From: Novosphingobium sp. 9U
GTDB taxonomy: Bacteria; Pseudomonadota; Alphaproteobacteria; Sphingomonadales; Sphingomonadaceae
Assembly: GCF_902506425.1 (NCBI RefSeq)
Contig: NZ_LR732469.1
Coordinates: 496,001 to 560,000 of the forward strand
Reading direction: 5' to 3'
DNA: 64,000 bases
Positions within the stretch are counted from its first letter, which is position 1; the number at the start of each line of letters is the position of its first letter. The notes beneath the pieces were generated by a model. It ran no database searches, was not told where the DNA came from, and saw only the letters and a list, made by a program, of their open reading frames with translations. Of this stretch, positions 1 to 8,796 are shown piece by piece. A program made the translations under genes and the position numbers.

Positions 1-3000
1 TCGGCGTCGCGGTGGGCAGCGAGTAGCGATACTGCGCGCAGGCCTGGCCCGTGTTCGCCGCGACCGGGCCAGCCTGGCCGGTCGGCGTCGCCGCGGTGAG
101 GCACGACACGCGCGCCGCAACTGCGGTGTACGAGAACTGGTACTCGCGGATCTGACCCCACTTCTTGTTCAGGAAGTTGGTGAAGTTCTCGATATCGCCG
201 AACAGCTGGATGCGCGACTTCGACCAGCCCGGAACCGGGATTTCCTGAGCGACGTGCAGATCAATGCGGGTGAACCACTTCGAGTTGAACGCGTTACGCG
301 GAGCGATGCTGCCGCGGTACTTGCCCAGGCCCGACGAGTTGAAGAACGCGTCGAGCGTGTTCTGTGTCGCCACCGAGTCGTACGACACCTTCGGATCGTT
401 GATGCCGGTCGGCACGTACATCAGGTAGCGGCTGAGCGAACCGGTGGTCCCGAAGATCGGGCTGCGGCCGCTGCCCACGTCCTGGAACGTGTAGCTGAAC
501 GGGCGGCCGATACGGGTTTCGCCGAAGAGCGCGAAGGTCGTCTTGTAGTCGCCGAAGAACGCGTGATCGAAGGTCAGGTCGTACTTGAAGTTGTGCTTAA
601 CCTCGTCGTTCGAGATGCCGTAGGCGGCACCGTTGGCGTCGAGGAAGGCACCGTTGGCGTAGTTGGAACCGGCGGTCGACGAGGTGGCCGGAGCCTGGTC
701 CTTGACGTCCTGGTAGGTGTAGCTGGCGCCGATGTTCAGGCCGAAATCGAAGTCCTTGCGAATGCGGGCGACGGCGATGTAGCTGCGGCCCTTCTTCGTG
801 TTGGTCAGGATGATGTCGTTGAACGTGTCGGCGAAGGTCGTCAGCGAGGTGTAGCGCACGCGGCCGTCAGGCGTGGTCAGCGCGGTCGGCACCGAACGGG
901 CGTCGGTGAAGAACACCTGGTTGCGCACGTCGGAGTAGAGGAAGTCGGCGCCAAAGGTCCAGCCACGGCCGAAAGCGCTTTCGCTGAAGGTCGGGGTCCA
1001 GTCCGCCGACAAGGTGGCGCGCCACTGCGACGGAACCTTGAACTTCGGGTCGGTGGCGTTGGTCGCGGCGGCCGAGACACCGCTGACGAGCTGCGCGTTC
1101 GCCGCCGCCGGAATGGTGTTGCCGTTGACGTTGGTCAGCACGGCCGCGCCGGTCGCCTGATCCGACCCCGCATAGGTGCCGTTGTTGAGCTGGCGGATGT
1201 CGACCAGGTTCGACAGGATGCCCGTGTTCGAGAAGCTGTTCGACAGGTAGACGTCGGGCGTGCCGCCGCCGACGATGCCGAGGCTACCGCGCACGTTGAT
1301 CGAACGGCTCGGCGTGAACTCGAAGCCGAAGCGCGGCTGGAACAGGCCACGCCCCGAGAGGAACGCGGTGTTGGCATAGCCATAGCGCGACACGAACGCG
1401 GGGTTCAGCGCCGGGCGGCTGTCGCTGCCATAGACATCGTAACGCGCGCCATAGCTGATCGACAGCATGTCGTTGATGCGCCAGTCGTCCTGCACGCCGA
1501 AGGTGTAGCTCATGTAGTTGAACACACCCGAGGCATCGTCCGGGTTCAGCGAGGGAACCGCGTTGATGTAGCCGAAGCGCTGCGCGTTGCCCGCCTGGAA
1601 GTCGGCGATCGAGTCGAAGTAGTAGGCGCCGGTGGTGCCGGCCGCCGGGCTCGACGAGCTCAGGAACGCGTTGAAGACGTCGACGTGCTGGATCTCGGTG
1701 AACACGCGCAGATCGTGATCGTTCATCGTCAGGCGTGCCTGGGCAATGCCGCCCCAGGTCTGCGTGTTGAGCGCGTTGGTCTGGCGCGACACGTCAGGAC
1801 CGAACGAGACGATAGCCGAGCCCGGGGCGCAAGCCAGCGAAGCGCCGGCACCAGCGGCACCCGGGTTGGTGCGGTCGGACGTAGGAGCCGTACACACGCG
1901 CATCTGCGCGAAACCGCGACCCATCAGCGGGTCCTGGATGCGCTTGTAGTCCTTGTAGAAGCCGCGGACTTCGGTGGAGAAGTTGTCCGACCATTGCGAG
2001 TTCAGCTGCGCAACGGTCGTCCACAGACGGTTGCCCGAGATGTAGGCGTTGGAGGCGAGACCCAGGGCCGGAGCACCGGTGCTGGCGCTGGTGTTGTTGG
2101 TCAGGACCAGCTCGTCCTTCGCGTAGGTGCCGGTCACCGAGAACCGCTGCGTATCCGAAAGCGCGACGTCCAGCTTGCCGACGATGCGATCGTCCTTGTC
2201 GCCGTTGCTGTTGACAACATCGCCCGTCGTATAGCCATAGCGCGACGAGGCGATCGACGAGATCTGATCGACCTGGCTCTGCGTCAGTGTCGGAATCGCC
2301 GAGCCGGCGTTGTTGTCGGACGGACCTTCGGGCGTCGGGCGCGGCGCGCGGACGCGCTCGCCGGCGATCATGAAGAACACCTTGTCCTTGATGATCGGGC
2401 CCGAAAGCTCTGCACCGTAGTTCTTGTACTCGAAGTTGGGCAGAACCACGCGGCCGGTCGGCACGCCCGGACCAGCCTTCGTCCGCTTGCCGGACAGTTC
2501 GTCGGCCGAGTAGGCGAAGAAGCCGGTACCCTGAAAATCGTTGGTGCCCGAGCGCAGGATGACGTTGACCAGGCCACCCTGGAAGCTGCCGTCGCGTACG
2601 TTGTTGGAAGCGACCACGGTCGAGAACTGCCCGATCGCGTCGAGCGGGATCGGCGAACGGCGGCTGGGAAGGCCGTCGGCATTCAGGCCGAAGTTGTCGG
2701 TGATCGCGACACCGTCGACGACGAAGCGGTTGAAGCGCGCGTTCTGGCCGGCGAACGAAACGGCGCGGCCGCCTGAAGGCGTGTCATCGAGGCGGGCGAA
2801 GGGATCGCGGCGCATCAGGTCGCGGATGTCGCGGTTCACCGAAGCAACGGTGGCGATCTTCTCGGCATCGAGCACGGTGGCCGGGCCACGCGAGATCGAG
2901 CCGGCGCCCTTGATGCGGGTTGCGGTCACGACGATGGCGTCGGCGCCCGAGAGGTCGACAGGCAGGTTGTAGGTCTGGGCGACGACCGTCGAAATGTCGG

Positions 3001-3286
3001 TCACTTGGGCGTCGGGCAGGCCGGGTGCGGTCACCTTGACTGTGTAGGGGCCACCCGGACGCAGGCCGGTGAGGAAGAACCCGCCGTTCGCGCTGGTGGT
3101 CGCGCTGCTGGTCGCGCCAGTGGCGGTGTTCGTCGCCTCGACGGTTGCGCCAACGACCGGGCTGCCGTCACTCGTCACCGTGCCGGAGATCGACGACGTG
3201 GTTTCCTGCGCAACCGCGGGCGTGGCGAGAGCGCCAGCCAGCGAAATGGACGCAACGCTTGCTGCGAGCAGATACCTGATTTGCAT
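1..3286 (-). CDS. Oar-like TonB-dependent receptor (C-terminus off the window)
   Basis: Outer-membrane transporter with an N-terminal carboxypeptidase-regulatory-like (Ig-fold) domain, as in Oar-type TonB-dependent receptors. The first ~27 residues form a signal peptide ending near AVAQ. Next come a beta-rich domain (GTVTSDG, SANGGFFLTGLRPG), a plug with a TonB-box-like segment (GADAIVVTATR) and FNRFVVDGVAI, and then a long barrel rich in aromatic strands. At least 1095 codons are open, and the frame runs off the left edge, so the C-terminal strands are missing. The ATG at 3286 has a GGGGACA-like sequence upstream. Substrate cannot be told from sequence; Oar-like receptors of sphingomonads are usually unassigned. 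The family call is firm. Confidence 0.9.
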   Translation of the reverse strand, partial: MQIRYLLAASVASISLAGALATPAVAQETTSSISGTVTSDGSPVVGATVEATNTATGATSSATTSANGGFFLTGLRPGGPYTVKVTAPGLPDAQVTDISTVVAQTYNLPVDLSGADAIVVTATRIKGAGSISRGPATVLDAEKIATVASVNRDIRDLMRRDPFARLDDTPSGGRAVSFAGQNARFNRFVVDGVAITDNFGLNADGLPSRRSPIPLDAIGQFSTVVASNNVRDGSFQGGLVNVILRSGTNDFQGTGFFAYSADELSGKRTKAGPGVPTGRVVLPNFEYKNYGAELSGPIIKDKVFFMIAGERVRAPRPTPEGPSDNNAGSAIPTLTQSQVDQISSIASSRYGYTTGDVVNSNGDKDDRIVGKLDVALSDTQRFSVTGTYAKDELVLTNNTSASTGAPALGLASNAYISGNRLWTTVAQLNSQWSDNFSTEVRGFYKDYKRIQDPLMGRGFAQMRVCTAPTSDRTNPGAAGAGASLACAPGSAIVSFGPDVSRQTNALNTQTWGGIAQARLTMNDHDLRVFTEIQHVDVFNAFLSSSSPAAGTTGAYYFDSIADFQAGNAQRFGYINAVPSLNPDDASGVFNYMSYTFGVQDDWRINDMLSISYGARYDVYGSDSRPALNPAFVSRYGYANTAFLSGRGLFQPRFGFEFTPSRSINVRGSLGIVGGGTPDVYLSNSFSNTGILSNLVDIRQLNNGTYAGSDQATGAAVLTNVNGNTIPAAANAQLVSGVSAAATNATDPKFKVPSQWRATLSADWTPTFSESAFGRGWTFGADFLYSDVRNQVFFTDARSVPTALTTPDGRVRYTSLTTFADTFNDIILTNTKKGRSYIAVARIRKDFDFGLNIGASYTYQDVKDQAPATSSTAGSNYANGAFLDANGAAYGISNDEVKHNFKYDLTFDHAFFGDYKTTFALFGETRIGRPFSYTFQDVGSGRSPIFGTTGSLSRYLMYVPTGINDPKVSYDSVATQNTLDAFFNSSGLGKYRGSIAPRNAFNSKWFTRIDLHVAQEIPVPGWSKSRIQLFGDIENFTNFLNKKWGQIREYQFSYTAVAARVSCLTAATPTGQAGPVAANTGQACAQYRYSLPTATP

Positions 3287-3701
3287 GTCACATGTCCCCT
3301 TGTCGCTCCTCCTTCCGCCAGAAGGAGCCAGTCGCCGAGCAACGTACCGTTGGCCATGACGGACAGCTCACCAAGGCCCCTGCCTCGACGAATCTGCCGG
3401 CGATTCTCCGCGCCTATGATCCCGGTCCGTGACAGAACCGTGACACTTTTCGAGGCTTGAAAAACCACTTAGCCGGCAGTGCAAGCTGCATCGTCATTGC
3501 CGACTAACCATTTGGTACGTCGTCAATGTCTGCCTCATAGCCGACCGATTGTGACAGTGCAGCGGGGCGTGTTGGATTTTGCTGCGCTGCGGCAAATATG
3601 TCACTGCATTGCCGAAGCCGATGCGCCTTCGCCGTTGCCGATCGCGCCCGCAACCTGCTGGCGCTTGAGCAGGAGCGGCCGAACATGCGAGAGACGCTCG
3701 C
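3287..3701. other. Intergenic region upstream of the Oar-like receptor
   Basis: About 415 bases lie between the divergent receptor gene and the zinc exporter. Short frames here show no codon structure or recognisable motif. The stretch must hold both promoters. I see no clear -35/-10 pair, repeat or RNA structure that I would commit to. Confidence 0.5.
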
Positions 3702-4652
3702 ATGAGCGCCGGTCACCATCATGAAAATACGCAGGGTCACGGCCATTCGCACGGTCATCACCACCACCACCATGCGCCGGAACCTGGCGGCGGTGGCGAC
3801 TTTGCCCTCGCGATCGGCATCAACCTGGTGTTCGTCGTCGCGGAAAGCCTTGCCGGGCTGTTCAGCGGATCGATCGCGCTGGTTGCCGATGCCGGCCACA
3901 ACTTGTCGGACGTGCTCTCGCTCGTGCTCGCGTGGGTGGCGAGCACACTGTCGCGGCGGGCACCGTCCGACCGGTTCACCTATGGATTGAAGAGCTCGTC
4001 GATCCTTGCCGCCATCGCTAACGCGGCGCTGCTTTGGGTCGCTGTCGGCGGCATCCTGGTCGAGACGATCCGCCGCTTGGCCGATCCGGCGCCGACCGCG
4101 GGCATGACCATGATCTGGGTCGCCGCGGCCGGCATCGTCGTGAACGGCGCGTCGGCGCTCCTCTTTGCCAAAGGCAGCAAGTCGGACCTCAACTTGCGCG
4201 GCGCTTTCGTGCACCTGATGGCGGACGCCGCTGTCTCGGCCGGCGTGGTGATTGCCGGGCTGCTGATCCTGGCGACGGGCTTGGCATGGATCGACCCTAT
4301 CGCCTCGCTGCTCGTAACAGCAGTGATCGGCTGGTCGAGCTGGGGACTGATGCGCGATTCGCTCCGGCTCGGCCTGCTGGGTGTTCCTGCCAGCATCGAC
4401 CTTCGTGAAGTGCGCGGCTTTCTGGCCGGCCTCCCCGGCGTGACCCGCGTCCACGATCTCCACGTCTGGCCGATGAGCACCACCGAATCGGCCCTGACCG
4501 CGCACCTGGTCATCCCGGAAGGGCAGCCCGGCGATGCCTTCCTGCACCAGGTCGCGCACGATCTGGAGCATCGCTTCGGCATCGGCCACCCGACCTTGCA
4601 AATCGAGATGGGTGATGGCGACTGTGCGCTCCAGAGCGAAGCGGTAATCTAG
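3702..4652 (+). CDS. Cation diffusion facilitator, zinc-type exporter
   Basis: Inner-membrane CDF antiporter that exports divalent metal, most likely Zn2+, in exchange for protons. It begins with a histidine-rich stretch (residues 5-24, more than ten His) typical of the CzcD/ZitB branch. Six membrane segments follow. The metal site is readable as H66-x3-D70 in TM2 and H171-x3-D175 in TM5, the HD/HD arrangement of zinc-specific members. The C-terminal domain has the ferredoxin-like fold pattern (VHDLHVWPM). Length of 316 residues is normal. It stands alone, tail-to-tail with the VOC gene 8 bases away, so no operon partner suggests its regulation. Confidence 0.93.
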   Translation: MSAGHHHENTQGHGHSHGHHHHHHAPEPGGGGDFALAIGINLVFVVAESLAGLFSGSIALVADAGHNLSDVLSLVLAWVASTLSRRAPSDRFTYGLKSSSILAAIANAALLWVAVGGILVETIRRLADPAPTAGMTMIWVAAAGIVVNGASALLFAKGSKSDLNLRGAFVHLMADAAVSAGVVIAGLLILATGLAWIDPIASLLVTAVIGWSSWGLMRDSLRLGLLGVPASIDLREVRGFLAGLPGVTRVHDLHVWPMSTTESALTAHLVIPEGQPGDAFLHQVAHDLEHRFGIGHPTLQIEMGDGDCALQSEAVI

Positions 4653-4660
4653 CGCCTGCC

Positions 4661-5518
4661 TCAGCCGACGAATTCGTGCCGCGCGCCCAGAAAGTCTTGC
4701 GGGTCTATGGCGAAGCCGACACTGACGCAGCCCTCCTGGATGAGTCGCAAGCCGAGCTTCTCGCCCAAATACGCGCGTGAGGCCGCGATGTCCGACACTC
4801 GCCAGACGAGCGCATAGATGCCGTTCTGCTCGCGCGCGAGGAAGGCGCCGAGCGGACCGGTCGCGGCATCGTCCGGCTGGATGAAGGCGACCTTGGTGTC
4901 GCCCACCTGCAGCACCACGCGCCGGCCGGGCTGTGGCAGCGCCGTGGCGGCGTCTTCGATCACCGTGCCGTCGATCACTTGCGTAAAGAAGTGCAGCGCG
5001 GCGTCCATCTCGCTCGTCACGCAGGCGATATGGTGGAGTCCGGTCACCCGGCACGCGTGCCCTGCACCCACCTGCGGATTCCAGTTGCCGCGGTCGTAGG
5101 GATCGTTCGGCATGCCCAGCTCGCAGACTTCGAGCAGCACGCCGCCGGTGGACTCCGGCTTCACGAAGAAGAACACGCCGTAGTCGCCGGCAACCGTACA
5201 ACCCGCCTCGCGAAAGGCGGCACTTGCAGCCGTGCCGTCGGCGACCTTGAGTTCGAACGAGTGGTAAGCCTGCCCGATCCTGGCGGTCATGCGCGCGAAG
5301 GGCTTGCTCAGGTCCTCGGGATGGCGCGGCGCCATCGGTTCGACCATGTGATCGGTGACGTAGAGCAACGCCGCGTCGCGATCCTCGGCCGGGAAGTAGT
5401 TCTCTGCAAAGACCAAGCCGCCCAGCGCATCCTGGTAGAGCTGCCGGCACTTGGCGATGTCAGTCGTCGCATGGATCGTGTGGATGATGCGCGATACCTG
5501 CACGCGATGGTCGGCCAT
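4661..5518 (-). CDS. VOC family protein with two glyoxalase-like domains
   Basis: A 285-residue protein made of two vicinal-oxygen-chelate modules of ~140 residues each, the layout of extradiol dioxygenases and related lyases. The start is the ATG at 5518, which has GGGGAGAG six bases upstream; a longer open frame to 5587 lacks a ribosome site. The first module starts at IIHTIHATTDI and the second at GLHHIACVTSEMDAALHFF, where HH could supply a metal ligand. YHSFELKV and LLEVCEL provide further candidates. Substrate is unknown and no pathway neighbours help. It is probably cytoplasmic. Confidence 0.75.
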   Translation of the reverse strand: MADHRVQVSRIIHTIHATTDIAKCRQLYQDALGGLVFAENYFPAEDRDAALLYVTDHMVEPMAPRHPEDLSKPFARMTARIGQAYHSFELKVADGTAASAAFREAGCTVAGDYGVFFFVKPESTGGVLLEVCELGMPNDPYDRGNWNPQVGAGHACRVTGLHHIACVTSEMDAALHFFTQVIDGTVIEDAATALPQPGRRVVLQVGDTKVAFIQPDDAATGPLGAFLAREQNGIYALVWRVSDIAASRAYLGEKLGLRLIQEGCVSVGFAIDPQDFLGARHEFVG

Positions 5519-5667
5519 GCTCTCTCCCCTTCGTTTTGCGAGAAGAGTGGTCAGGTGCGGCACGGCTGGCAAGCGGGGTGGCGACACTCGGATACAATAT
5601 CGCGATTGCGGCGTCGCGGCCGGGTGCTAGGCCTATGCTCGGGAAGAAGAACAAGGGGTTGAGTGCG

Positions 5668-6315
5668 ATGAGACGAATGCAAATGCGCGCGGCACTGCTG
5701 CCGATGGTGCTGGCTTGCGGAGGACTGTCGCAAGCCGCTCTCGCCGATCCCAAGAGCGATTTCGACGCCCGCTACGCGCAACTCGAAACCGCCATGGACA
5801 CGCGCGAGCCCGAGCAGATCGAGCCCTTGGTCACGCCCGACTACAGCGTCACCGACATCGGCGGTCGCAAGCAGGACCTGGAGGCCATGCTCGATCGGCT
5901 CTCCATGATCCCGGTCGATCCCGATCGGCGCGAGGTCGTCACCATCGACTCGGTCGACGTGCACGGCGACACCGCCGACGTGCTCCAGCATCGCGAGCGC
6001 AGCGGCACGCGCGAGGGGCCGGACGGCAAGGAGCACACGATGAGCTTCGTCGTCGCCTCCCACGACACCTGGGTGCAGAGCCCCAAGGGCTGGCTGCTCA
6101 AGACCAGCGAGGCCGAGACGATGACGATTACGCGCGACGGTCAGGTCGTGCGTCAGATGAAGAAGGGTGACCCGATGCCCGAGCGCGGCTTTGGCCGGGG
6201 TGGCCGCGGACCGGGTGGACGTCGCGGCGACGGCATGGGTCCGCCTCCCGGTGGACCGCCGCAGGGCGATGGTCCGCCTCCAGGTGATGGCCCGCCGCCT
6301 AGCGATGGCGAGTAG
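5668..6315 (+). CDS. Secreted NTF2-like (SnoaL/DUF4440-type) protein with Gly/Pro tail
   Basis: A 215-residue exported protein. Residues 1-24 form a signal peptide (hydrophobic LLPMVLACGG, cleavage after ALA). The following ~115 residues resemble the NTF2/SnoaL cone fold: an N-terminal helix (FDARYAQLETAM), then PLVTPDYSVTDIGG and paired strands around VVTIDSVDVHGDTADV. The last ~45 residues are low-complexity Gly, Pro, Arg and Asp (GFGRGGRGPGG, then repeated PPPGDG units), likely disordered. The chosen ATG has AAGGGG upstream; an earlier in-frame start at 5536 would hide the signal peptide. No enzymatic residues can be assigned. Confidence 0.65.
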   Translation: MRRMQMRAALLPMVLACGGLSQAALADPKSDFDARYAQLETAMDTREPEQIEPLVTPDYSVTDIGGRKQDLEAMLDRLSMIPVDPDRREVVTIDSVDVHGDTADVLQHRERSGTREGPDGKEHTMSFVVASHDTWVQSPKGWLLKTSEAETMTITRDGQVVRQMKKGDPMPERGFGRGGRGPGGRRGDGMGPPPGGPPQGDGPPPGDGPPPSDGE

Positions 6316-6337
6316 ACCGCCGCAACTCTAGCGTCGT

Positions 6338-6441
6338 GTCCCGGGCTTGACCCGGGACCGGTTTCGGCAAAGCACTCACAAAAGGGCGTGCCGTCAAATA
6401 GCTCGGGAGATGACAGAACGGCCCCGGTTCAAGCCCGGGAC
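6338..6441. repeat. Palindromic intergenic repeat, family B (GTCCCGGG type)
   Basis: The left end reads GTCCCGGGCTTGA followed by CCCGGGAC, itself a hairpin. The right end (6429-6441) is the exact reverse complement of the first 13 bases. The element lies between the stop codons of two convergent genes and could also act as a terminator for both. Related GTCCCGGG hairpins occur at 10888-10971 and 20507-20541. Confidence 0.7.
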
Positions 6442-6488
6442 GTATGCCTACAGCGGCTTGCCTTCAGGCCGAAGCCGCCAGCTCCGGA

Positions 6489-7751
6489 TCAGGCGGCTTC
6501 TTCTGCCTTGTCGCCCTTGTGGACGCGGATCGGCTCCTTGCGGCCTTCCACCACATCCTTGTCGACTACGACCTCGGCGATGTGATTTTCGGTCGGCAGG
6601 TCGAACATCGTGTCGAGCAGAATGCGCTCCACGATCGAGCGCAGGCCACGGGCGCCGGTCTTGCGCTCAATTGCCTTCTGCGCGATTGCTTCCAGCGCGT
6701 CGTCAGTGAACGTCAGTTCGACGTCTTCTAGGTCGAAGAGCTTGGCATACTGCTTGATCAGCGCGTTCTTGGGCTCGCGCAGGATCTTCACCAGCGCGAC
6801 GATGTCGAGGTCTTCCAGTGTCGCGATTACCGGCAGGCGGCCGACGAACTCAGGGATCAGGCCGAACTTCAGCAGATCCTCGGGTTCGGCCATCTGCAGC
6901 AGCTCGCCGATGCGGCGCTTGTCGGGATCGGCGACATGGTTGCCGAAACCAATCGAGCGCTTCTGCAGGCGGTCGGCAATGATCTTGTCGAGGCCAGCGA
7001 AAGCGCCGCCGCAGATGAACAGGATATTGGTTGTGTCCACCTGCAGGAATTCCTGCTGCGGGTGCTTGCGGCCGCCCTGCGGAGGCACGCTAGCCGTGGT
7101 GCCTTCCATCAGCTTGAGCAGCGCCTGCTGCACGCCCTCGCCCGACACGTCGCGCGTGATCGAAGGGTTTTCGGCCTTGCGGCTGATCTTGTCGATCTCG
7201 TCGATGTAGACGATGCCGTGCTGCGCCTTTTCGACGTTGTAGTCGCTGGCCTGCAGCAGCTTGAGGATGATGTTCTCGACGTCCTCGCCCACGTAGCCAG
7301 CTTCGGTCAGCGTCGTCGCATCCGCCATCGTGAACGGCACGTCGAAAGTCTTGGCAAGCGTCTGCGCCAGCAGCGTCTTGCCCGAGCCGGTCGGGCCCAC
7401 GAGCAGGATGTTCGACTTCGACAGTTCGACATCGCCGGACTTGCCGGAGTGCTTCAGGCGCTTGTAGTGGTTGTGCACCGCGACCGAAAGCACGCGCTTG
7501 GCGCGGTCCTGGCCGATGACGTAGTCGTTGAGCGTCTCGCAGATCTCGCGCGGGGACGGCACGCCGCCGTCCTTCTTGCCGGCGATCCCAGCCTTGGTCT
7601 CTTCGCGGATGATGTCGTTGCAAAGCTCGACACATTCGTCGCAGATGAAGACCGTCGGCCCGGCGATCAGCTTGCGCACCTCGTGCTGCGATTTACCGCA
7701 GAAGCTGCAGTACAGGGTGCTCTTGGCGTCAGATCCGCTCAATTTGGTCAT
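6489..7751 (-). CDS. clpX: ATP-dependent Clp protease ATP-binding subunit ClpX
   Basis: AAA+ unfoldase that feeds substrates to ClpP. The N-terminal zinc-binding domain has C15, C18, C37 and C40. Walker A is GPTGSGKT at 119-126, the pore loop is the GYVG segment, and Walker B is YIDEIDK near 185. The ClpP-docking IGF loop (RSIGFG) is present. Length of 420 residues is normal. It lies downstream of clpP in the order tig-clpP-clpX, as in most alphaproteobacteria, with a 125-base gap to clpP. The start ATG at 7751 places the zinc finger at its usual distance from the N-terminus. Confidence 0.98.
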   Translation of the reverse strand: MTKLSGSDAKSTLYCSFCGKSQHEVRKLIAGPTVFICDECVELCNDIIREETKAGIAGKKDGGVPSPREICETLNDYVIGQDRAKRVLSVAVHNHYKRLKHSGKSGDVELSKSNILLVGPTGSGKTLLAQTLAKTFDVPFTMADATTLTEAGYVGEDVENIILKLLQASDYNVEKAQHGIVYIDEIDKISRKAENPSITRDVSGEGVQQALLKLMEGTTASVPPQGGRKHPQQEFLQVDTTNILFICGGAFAGLDKIIADRLQKRSIGFGNHVADPDKRRIGELLQMAEPEDLLKFGLIPEFVGRLPVIATLEDLDIVALVKILREPKNALIKQYAKLFDLEDVELTFTDDALEAIAQKAIERKTGARGLRSIVERILLDTMFDLPTENHIAEVVVDKDVVEGRKEPIRVHKGDKAEEAA

Positions 7752-7875
7752 TCTCGTTCTTGCTGCCCCGGCGCGGGGCGACTCGCCACCCTTACTCTGC
7801 AGGTGGCCCGTTGATCAATCCTAGCCGGTCAAGCTTTCGGCGAGGTGAAGGGCGGCACTAGGGCCGCCCTTAGCA

Positions 7876-8550
7876 TCAAGACTTTGCTTCGTCAGCCTTT
7901 TCCGCGTCCGGACGGCTCTCGAACACCTTGTCGACCAAGCCGAAGGCCAGCGCCTCGTCGGCTTCGAGGAAGGTGTCGCGGTCCATGGCTTTCTCGATCT
8001 CGTCCAGCGACTTGCCGGTGTACTTGACATAGAGATCATTCAGGCGGCGGCGCATACGCAGGATCTCGCGCGCCTGGATCTCGATGTCCGAGGCCATGCC
8101 CTGCGCACCGCCCGAAGGCTGGTGGACCATGATCCGCGCGTTGGGCAGTGCGATGCGCATCCCCGGCTCACCGGCAGCCAGCAGGAAGCTGCCCATGGAG
8201 GCGGCCTGGCCGATGCAGACGGTGGAAACGCGCGGACGGATGTACTGCATGGTGTCGTGGATCGCCATGCCGGCCGTCACCACGCCGCCCGGCGAGTTGA
8301 TGTACATCGAAATGTCCTTGGAGGGGTTCTCGCTCTCCAGGAACAGCAGCTGGGCGACGATCAACGAGGCCATGTGGTCCTCGACGGCGCCGGTGATGAA
8401 CACGATGCGCTCGCGCAGCAGGCGCGAGTAGATGTCGAAACTGCGCTCGCCGCGGCTGGTCTGCTCGACCACCATCGGCACCAGCGCACCGGTCACGGGA
8501 TCGGTGGTGAACTTACCCTGGGCGCCGCTTGCGCCGAACAAGTCGATCAT
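7876..8550 (-). CDS. clpP: ATP-dependent Clp protease proteolytic subunit ClpP
   Basis: Serine peptidase that forms the tetradecameric chamber used with ClpX. The catalytic triad is visible at S118 (GQAASMG), H143 (MVHQPSGG) and D192, with the same spacings as E. coli ClpP. The start is taken as the ATG at 8550 with a GAGGACC-like ribosome site; an in-frame TTG five codons upstream would sit on that site. Length of 224 residues is slightly long because of a short charged C-terminal tail. It lies between tig and clpX, all on the same strand. Confidence 0.98.
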   Translation of the reverse strand: MIDLFGASGAQGKFTTDPVTGALVPMVVEQTSRGERSFDIYSRLLRERIVFITGAVEDHMASLIVAQLLFLESENPSKDISMYINSPGGVVTAGMAIHDTMQYIRPRVSTVCIGQAASMGSFLLAAGEPGMRIALPNARIMVHQPSGGAQGMASDIEIQAREILRMRRRLNDLYVKYTGKSLDEIEKAMDRDTFLEADEALAFGLVDKVFESRPDAEKADEAKS

Positions 8551-8740
8551 GGAGGTCCTCTTCAATCTGGAACCGCTATGTCGCGTGCCCCCTGCCGGAG
8601 TTCAAGGGGATTAACCGAGGTATCCCCGCGGCGGTGCCAAGAGGCTGGGGATAGCTCGCCAAACGCAAGGGGATAGCTTGGCAAACGCACGGAGGCAGCC
8701 CGGTTCGACGCAGTGCTACGGACGGACGCTTCCAAACAGA

Positions 8741-8770
8741 AAAGGCGCCGTGGTGTCCCGCGGCGCCTTT
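8741..8770 (-). terminator. Hairpin terminator after tig
   Basis: A 10-base stem AAAGGCGCCG/CGGCGCCTTT around a 10-base loop lies 27 bases past the tig stop codon. On the minus strand it ends in a short T-rich tract, and it separates tig from clpP. Confidence 0.7.
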
Positions 8771-8796
8771 CTTGCTGTTGGTCGGAACCGAAGAGA

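Noticed and set aside
254..2776. 840-residue open frame on the plus strand
   Set aside because: It lies entirely antisense to the Oar-like receptor, is dominated by Arg, Val, Glu and Ala, and has no domain pattern. It is a GC-bias shadow.
3504..5450. 648-residue open frame on the minus strand
   Set aside because: It overlaps both the zinc exporter (antisense) and the VOC protein (another frame), each of which has clear family motifs.
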